Shown piece after piece: positions 62,570 through 64,000 of a stretch of DNA of 64,000 bases. Position numbers and translations under genes: made by a program. The stretch spans positions 1 to 64,000 of the forward strand of contig WFMF01000513.1 in the NCBI GenBank assembly GCA_011033025.1. The letters run 5' to 3'. Below the pieces are notes generated by a model that saw only the letters and a program-made list of their open reading frames with translations, was not told the DNA's origin and made no database searches. Each line of letters opens with the position of its first letter. Position 1 is the stretch's first letter. Origin of the DNA: Beroe forskalii. Its lineage: Eukaryota; Ctenophora; Nuda; Beroida; Beroidae.

Positions 62570-64000
62570 CTGCTGAGACACAGAACAAACGATGAGATTC
62601 CAGTGAGAGTCCAGGGTGGCTGTGTGTCCGTCTGTATGTATGAGGGTGTAATCCGATCTTTAATCGAATAATAATCCCGTGTGCCCGGTAGTATATCGAC
62701 CCTAGGTACAGAAAATAGGCGGCAAAGTATGACGTCATTATGACAGATTAGGATGGTGTGTTGATGAGGTTGCACTGCCTTTACTTCAAGTGAGGAGTAA
62801 GGTAGCATGAGTGAGTGTAGGGCAGGAATTTGATACTCGATATACTGAGCTATATAACCAGCCCTGGATATACTAGGGATGTTAATGAGATGTAGTCGTG
62901 TATAGTATCATGGAGATATAGATTGGGTGTCAGTTTAAATTATGGCCAGGGACAAGTTGAGAATCCAGAGTCCAAGTAGATTGGCGATGGTGTCTGTCAG
63001 ACGATCGAATAGGGTACGGAAAATCAAAGGTGCTAATCAATAATGACTGGGAAGTGATTGAAAAATTCCCATATGTAATTGAATCAATTCCTTCTGTTAT
63101 GCGATTAGGAAGATGGGTTTCTCTGAAAACAGCAACCTGGAATCCAGAAACGATACACCAATATACGGAGAAATAATCTGACGTCAGAACGCAACACAAC
63201 AACATTAGCTCTGCAGGAAATCGATTATTGATCCTAGTATCGGTAGACTATTTCCTGCAGAAACGAGATTATCTTTTAAACTATAACATACCAAATTACT
63301 ATCAAGAAGGTTCGACAGTATTTCCTGACAAGAACCACAAGAAATTAGGAATCACCTGTTGCACACAAACAATAAACGTCATCATGGTTTAGGCTTTAGT
63401 ATGTCAAATCGACGATATCAAACTGGCTATTTTCCAACAAGCACCACTAATACTATCGAACAAGAAGGACTATGATCTTTTGATGCAAACGATAACCGAT
63501 ATAGATAGACTTTTCTCCGGAAAACCAAATTACTAAATTACCAAAATATATATCAAAGCAGTTCGGCACTACTTCCGAACAAGGACATGACTAGAAATTA
63601 GAGAATATAAGAAATGATGTAGGACTGTCTACCTGATAGAAAAAGAGAGTCGGGATACTACTCAGTATATATTTACTAATATGTTCCCGGTTGCCATGGT
63701 TACCTACAACTCCCACTACTAGTGTTTCAGCCAGTGGTTGGGTGGGATAAGTAGTTATTTTCGAGTGATGTCATTATCATACGTTGAAGTGGGGCGTTGT
63801 TGAAGTTGAGATGGCCTCCCTTGGAGCACGTGTACTAACTTAAGAGCTCCATTACTGCCTCGTAACTCAATCACCTAGCCACCTACGTGCCACTATTGAA
63901 TGGAGGAGGGATTGTAACTTTATTAAGTGGTGAATGGTGGTGTTTTTGGGGTTTTGATGTCATAAAGTGGTACCTATAAAAGGTTATGATTTATAGCCCC
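62570..64000. other. Non-coding stretch, no gene supported
   Basis: Short frames only; an X-box-like site lies at 63690. No exon, RNA gene or defined repeat was recognised. Confidence 0.4.
63690..63703. promoter_or_regulatory. X-box-like palindrome
   Basis: GTTGCCATGGTTAC, the same sequence as at 6465. Confidence 0.45.

Overview
This is nuclear DNA from a metazoan, most likely a marine-type invertebrate; the species cannot be named from the sequence. Genes are split by introns with GT/AG ends. They include a DDX5/DDX17-type DEAD-box helicase with RGG-rich tails, a PLAC8/cornifelin-family protein and a multi-exon C2H2 zinc-finger gene. The rest is mostly repeats: CR1-like and I/LOA-like non-LTR retrotransposons, several short DNA transposons with identifiable target-site duplications (TSDs), and at least seven families of tandem repeat. 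One 100-base assembly gap lies at 41679-41778.

Layout. 1-2.0 kb: a small terminal-inverted-repeat (TIR) element, then the left arm of a ~1.4 kb inverted repeat whose other arm starts right at the gap (41.8-43.2 kb). 3.7-4.5 kb: two exons of an unrecognised minus-strand gene. 9.7-10.0 kb: a hAT-type MITE with a perfect 8-bp TSD. 12.1-12.6 kb: the PLAC8 gene. 13.8-16.9 kb: GC-rich foldback repeats. 17.4-31.3 kb: the helicase gene on the minus strand. Its exons 1 and 2 occur twice because an 8.3-8.5 kb tandem segmental duplication (units 21044-29572 and 29573-37913) begins inside exon 3. Splicing exons 1-2 of the distal unit to exons 3-6 gives exactly 569 in-phase codons; exon 2 of the proximal unit is scrambled.

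25-46 kb is dominated by satellites carried inside TIR elements. One element occurs twice (25586-28800, 31894-34930) and holds two abutting 21-bp arrays. A 2.36 kb hAT-like element (34974-37334, 8-bp TSD) holds a ~165-bp array. A 1.6 kb element (44454-46061, 8-bp TSD) holds a 26-bp and a 139-bp array. Between them lies a 2.5 kb 28-bp satellite (38318-40838).

48.6-54.3 kb: the zinc-finger gene on the plus strand. Its last intron contains an I/LOA-like LINE flanked by an 11-bp TSD and inserted in a minisatellite. 54.8-62.6 kb: two PIF/Harbinger-like MITEs with TAA TSDs, a 1.0 kb TIR element full of ACTTAAGT motifs, and a modular foldback cluster with a 43-bp perfect palindrome. Six near-perfect 14-bp X-box-like palindromes (GTTRCCATGGYAAC type) are scattered over the window.

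The most unusual theme is that structurally different TIR transposons each carry their own internal satellite arrays, and two unrelated ones share the same GC-rich hairpin core in those arrays.
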